Assembly: GCA_045601525.1 (NCBI GenBank)
Contig: JAZRZR010000042.1
Location: 1-15,741 of the forward strand
Length of the DNA stretch: 15,741 nt
Origin: SIG565 sp045601525
GTDB taxonomy: Bacteria; Bacillota; Clostridia; Oscillospirales; Acutalibacteraceae
Reading direction: 5' to 3'
How positions within the stretch are numbered: position 1 is the first letter of the stretch; each line of letters starts with the position of its first letter. Made by a program: the position numbers and the translations under genes. Shown piece after piece: positions 15,701-15,741 of this stretch. The notes beneath the pieces were generated by a model. That model worked only from the letters and a program-made list of their open reading frames with translations. It searched no databases and had not been told where the DNA came from.

Positions 15701-15727
15701 TTTCTTAAGCAGGTTAAATTTTTCCAT
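12698..15727 (-). CDS. GH106-like domain fused to a degenerate ABC ATPase domain
   Basis: A 1009-residue protein of unknown function, with no signal peptide or membrane helix seen. Residues about 95-425 follow the pattern of GH106/GH2-type glycosidases: WSNTLKKAYQAKYGEDI (138-154), RFRSRYFSLLSTLVQETFIAPL (170-191), a barrel-like middle, and an EGYLYDVINENSL to FLKAGGKVYTLGK (361-424) segment. Residues about 705-800 look like the C-terminal beta-sandwich (INTIPAGNIAFAPYEKDVSD, 745-764). Residues 826-1009 align with an ABC ATPase (VREGELAVIS, LTVGENVAL, LSLEQVRRTMLAAAV, VVITRD), but Walker A, the Q-loop Gln, Walker B Asp/Glu and the H-switch His are all changed. The first 95 residues are unrecognised. 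ATG 15727 has AAGGAGGG upstream. The call rests on motif reading, not a search. Confidence 0.65.
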   Translation of the reverse strand: MEKFNLLKKVSETVENFQAERVIIPTEKIYRGSTVLNLTSAVETDKNGTVYSAKVLKFDTITSLENLPDNIIGIYMNNAENLVRLEKPVRGAFVVYVDILEEYINLTGAKAVEKLLEKVPFGARVILDNDIYPREIMWSNTLKKAYQAKYGEDICDKLALLFIDLKGSARFRSRYFSLLSTLVQETFIAPLKVKADQLYGIIDCAIGAVTQILPNNSNMSFAEKFDGIILEYSAENLLGENLKRNVELVGNTVNKNIIASIKREDYEELSLNDIKNIIDRLYALGLERFCIDGIEQDIKYQSICEYVSYLRAALSAGVTIKDTLVVYPTYTAYSLFNITNGKSVVDFNRQLRCALADLSSEGYLYDVINENSLKDVQFVGGKVRFFDNEYSKLIMLDMGNVSFATANFFADFLKAGGKVYTLGKKVRLIDGVVSARIKDINKKIAQLDRLRLKLLKNSYSPAVSTNAHIRVMRLPDTTFTYFVANIVEDVTLRFNKAFEIAKLDLIEKSEYSVGSFGQVSLSPKDDTSVLLHTVKGNTIKRNSRYVNFEEEFILKGITENILPIDRCRWRTGKQWQDECKLSTALEHLKLSGSAKAELEFCFIVTEKENISFALKIEGGQISKIEVNEKEASSGDITSFVTLGQNKVVLTLTGYDIFRLFISGNFSVQSNSNFFFGEKGAIITEDDFYIASLPKTVSISKITQSGFWFFDGAMTLSQKVDIGKKLRGIYKLGFRAMNAQLLSLQINTIPAGNIAFAPYEKDVSDLLYEGENNIDITVYAEQKNRLARDCKYKNTVICEPFGCALRPRTPEIIYFEDDKIHNKTKDSNTITVREGELAVISVNDEKIANYIENKIVNPKNEDENASTIKKIAAKIKEYLFTKRDISVISMDCELRKNLTVGENVALGKNRKSPTFQGVIRTLGLGEIKDLSVEELSLEQVRRTMLAAAVYSSVKVIVCNLSNITEDDKIFDTMLEICKNYEKTIVVITRDMNSCEKADRFVSIEERQAKV
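12701..13252 (-). other. Pseudo-ATPase (ABC-like) domain, residues 826-1009
   Basis: Order and spacing of ABC landmarks are kept. A strand ending GELAVIS (834-840) precedes the Walker A position, where VNDEKIAN replaces the glycine-rich lysine loop. Met889 occupies the Q-loop position before LTVGENV. The signature is LSLEQ (934-938) in place of LSGGQ. The Walker B strand VIVCNLSN (954-961) has Asn958 and Leu959 at the Asp-Glu positions. The switch reads TRD (987-989) in place of THD. ATP hydrolysis at this site is therefore very unlikely. Confidence 0.65.
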
Positions 15728-15733
15728 AATGCA

Positions 15734-15741
15734 CCCTCCTT
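15734..15741 (-). promoter_or_regulatory. Ribosome binding site of the 1009-residue gene
   Basis: AAGGAGGG on the minus strand, six bases before ATG 15727. It shows that the large gene starts inside the window. Its promoter, or the preceding operon gene, lies beyond the right edge. Confidence 0.88.

Noticed and set aside
12698..15727. Reading the large gene as a pseudogene or frameshifted fusion of two ordinary genes.
   Set aside because: The frame is open over 1009 codons with a strong ribosome binding site and translational coupling to the permease, and the flanks of the lost motifs keep their spacing; decay would be expected to bring stops or frameshifts.
1..15741. tRNA or rRNA genes, CRISPR arrays, insertion sequences and phage genes.
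   Set aside because: No cloverleaf-like sequence, regularly spaced repeats, transposase or integrase motifs, or terminal inverted repeats were seen.

Overview
This window looks like a chromosomal segment of a Gram-positive, low-to-moderate GC Clostridia-type bacterium, plausibly an uncultured gut Oscillospirales/Ruminococcaceae relative. The support is the canonical Firmicutes S10-spc ribosomal order, strong AAGGAGG-type ribosome binding sites, an archaeal-type (type 3) prolyl-tRNA synthetase, and a Clostridia-like chorismate synthase. The exact lineage is an inference. All genes except acpP lie on the minus strand, so transcription runs mostly from high to low coordinates.

Region 1 (1-6400, minus) is the S10 operon running into the spc operon: rpsJ, rplC, rplD, rplW, rplB, rpsS, rplV, rpsC, rplP, rpmC, rpsQ, rplN, rplX, rplE, then the first bases of the next gene (probably rpsN). 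Genes are tightly packed and three junctions are TAATG overlaps. The only large internal gaps are rpsJ-rplC (58 nt) and rplW-rplB (90 nt), and both contain hairpins.

Region 2 (6401-6790) holds no gene. It contains the terminator of the upstream unit, an AT-rich stretch, a good extended -10 promoter (TTGCAT-17-TATCAT), and a structured mRNA leader of about 269 nt in front of rpsJ.

Region 3 (6791-10286) holds a two-gene proS plus HAD phosphatase (NagD-like) unit with its own clear promoter, preceded by aroC (chorismate synthase). acpP is divergent from aroC on the plus strand, with its own TTGACA-17-TATTAT promoter and an intrinsic terminator. An imperfect palindrome overlaps the acpP promoter.

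Region 4 (10539-15741, minus) is the unusual part. Two translationally overlapping genes encode a 1009-residue protein and a 720-residue FtsX/MacB-like permease with a long extracytoplasmic coiled coil. Residues about 95-800 of the large protein read like a GH106/GH2-type glycoside hydrolase, and residues about 826-1009 read like an ABC-transporter ATPase domain. Every nucleotide-handling motif of the ABC part is lost (Walker A, Q-loop, Walker B, H-switch), and the expected acidic residues of the glycosidase part also look replaced. I see no signal peptide. This looks like an undescribed double pseudoenzyme, probably cytoplasmic and working with the permease; a third subunit may lie just beyond the right edge.
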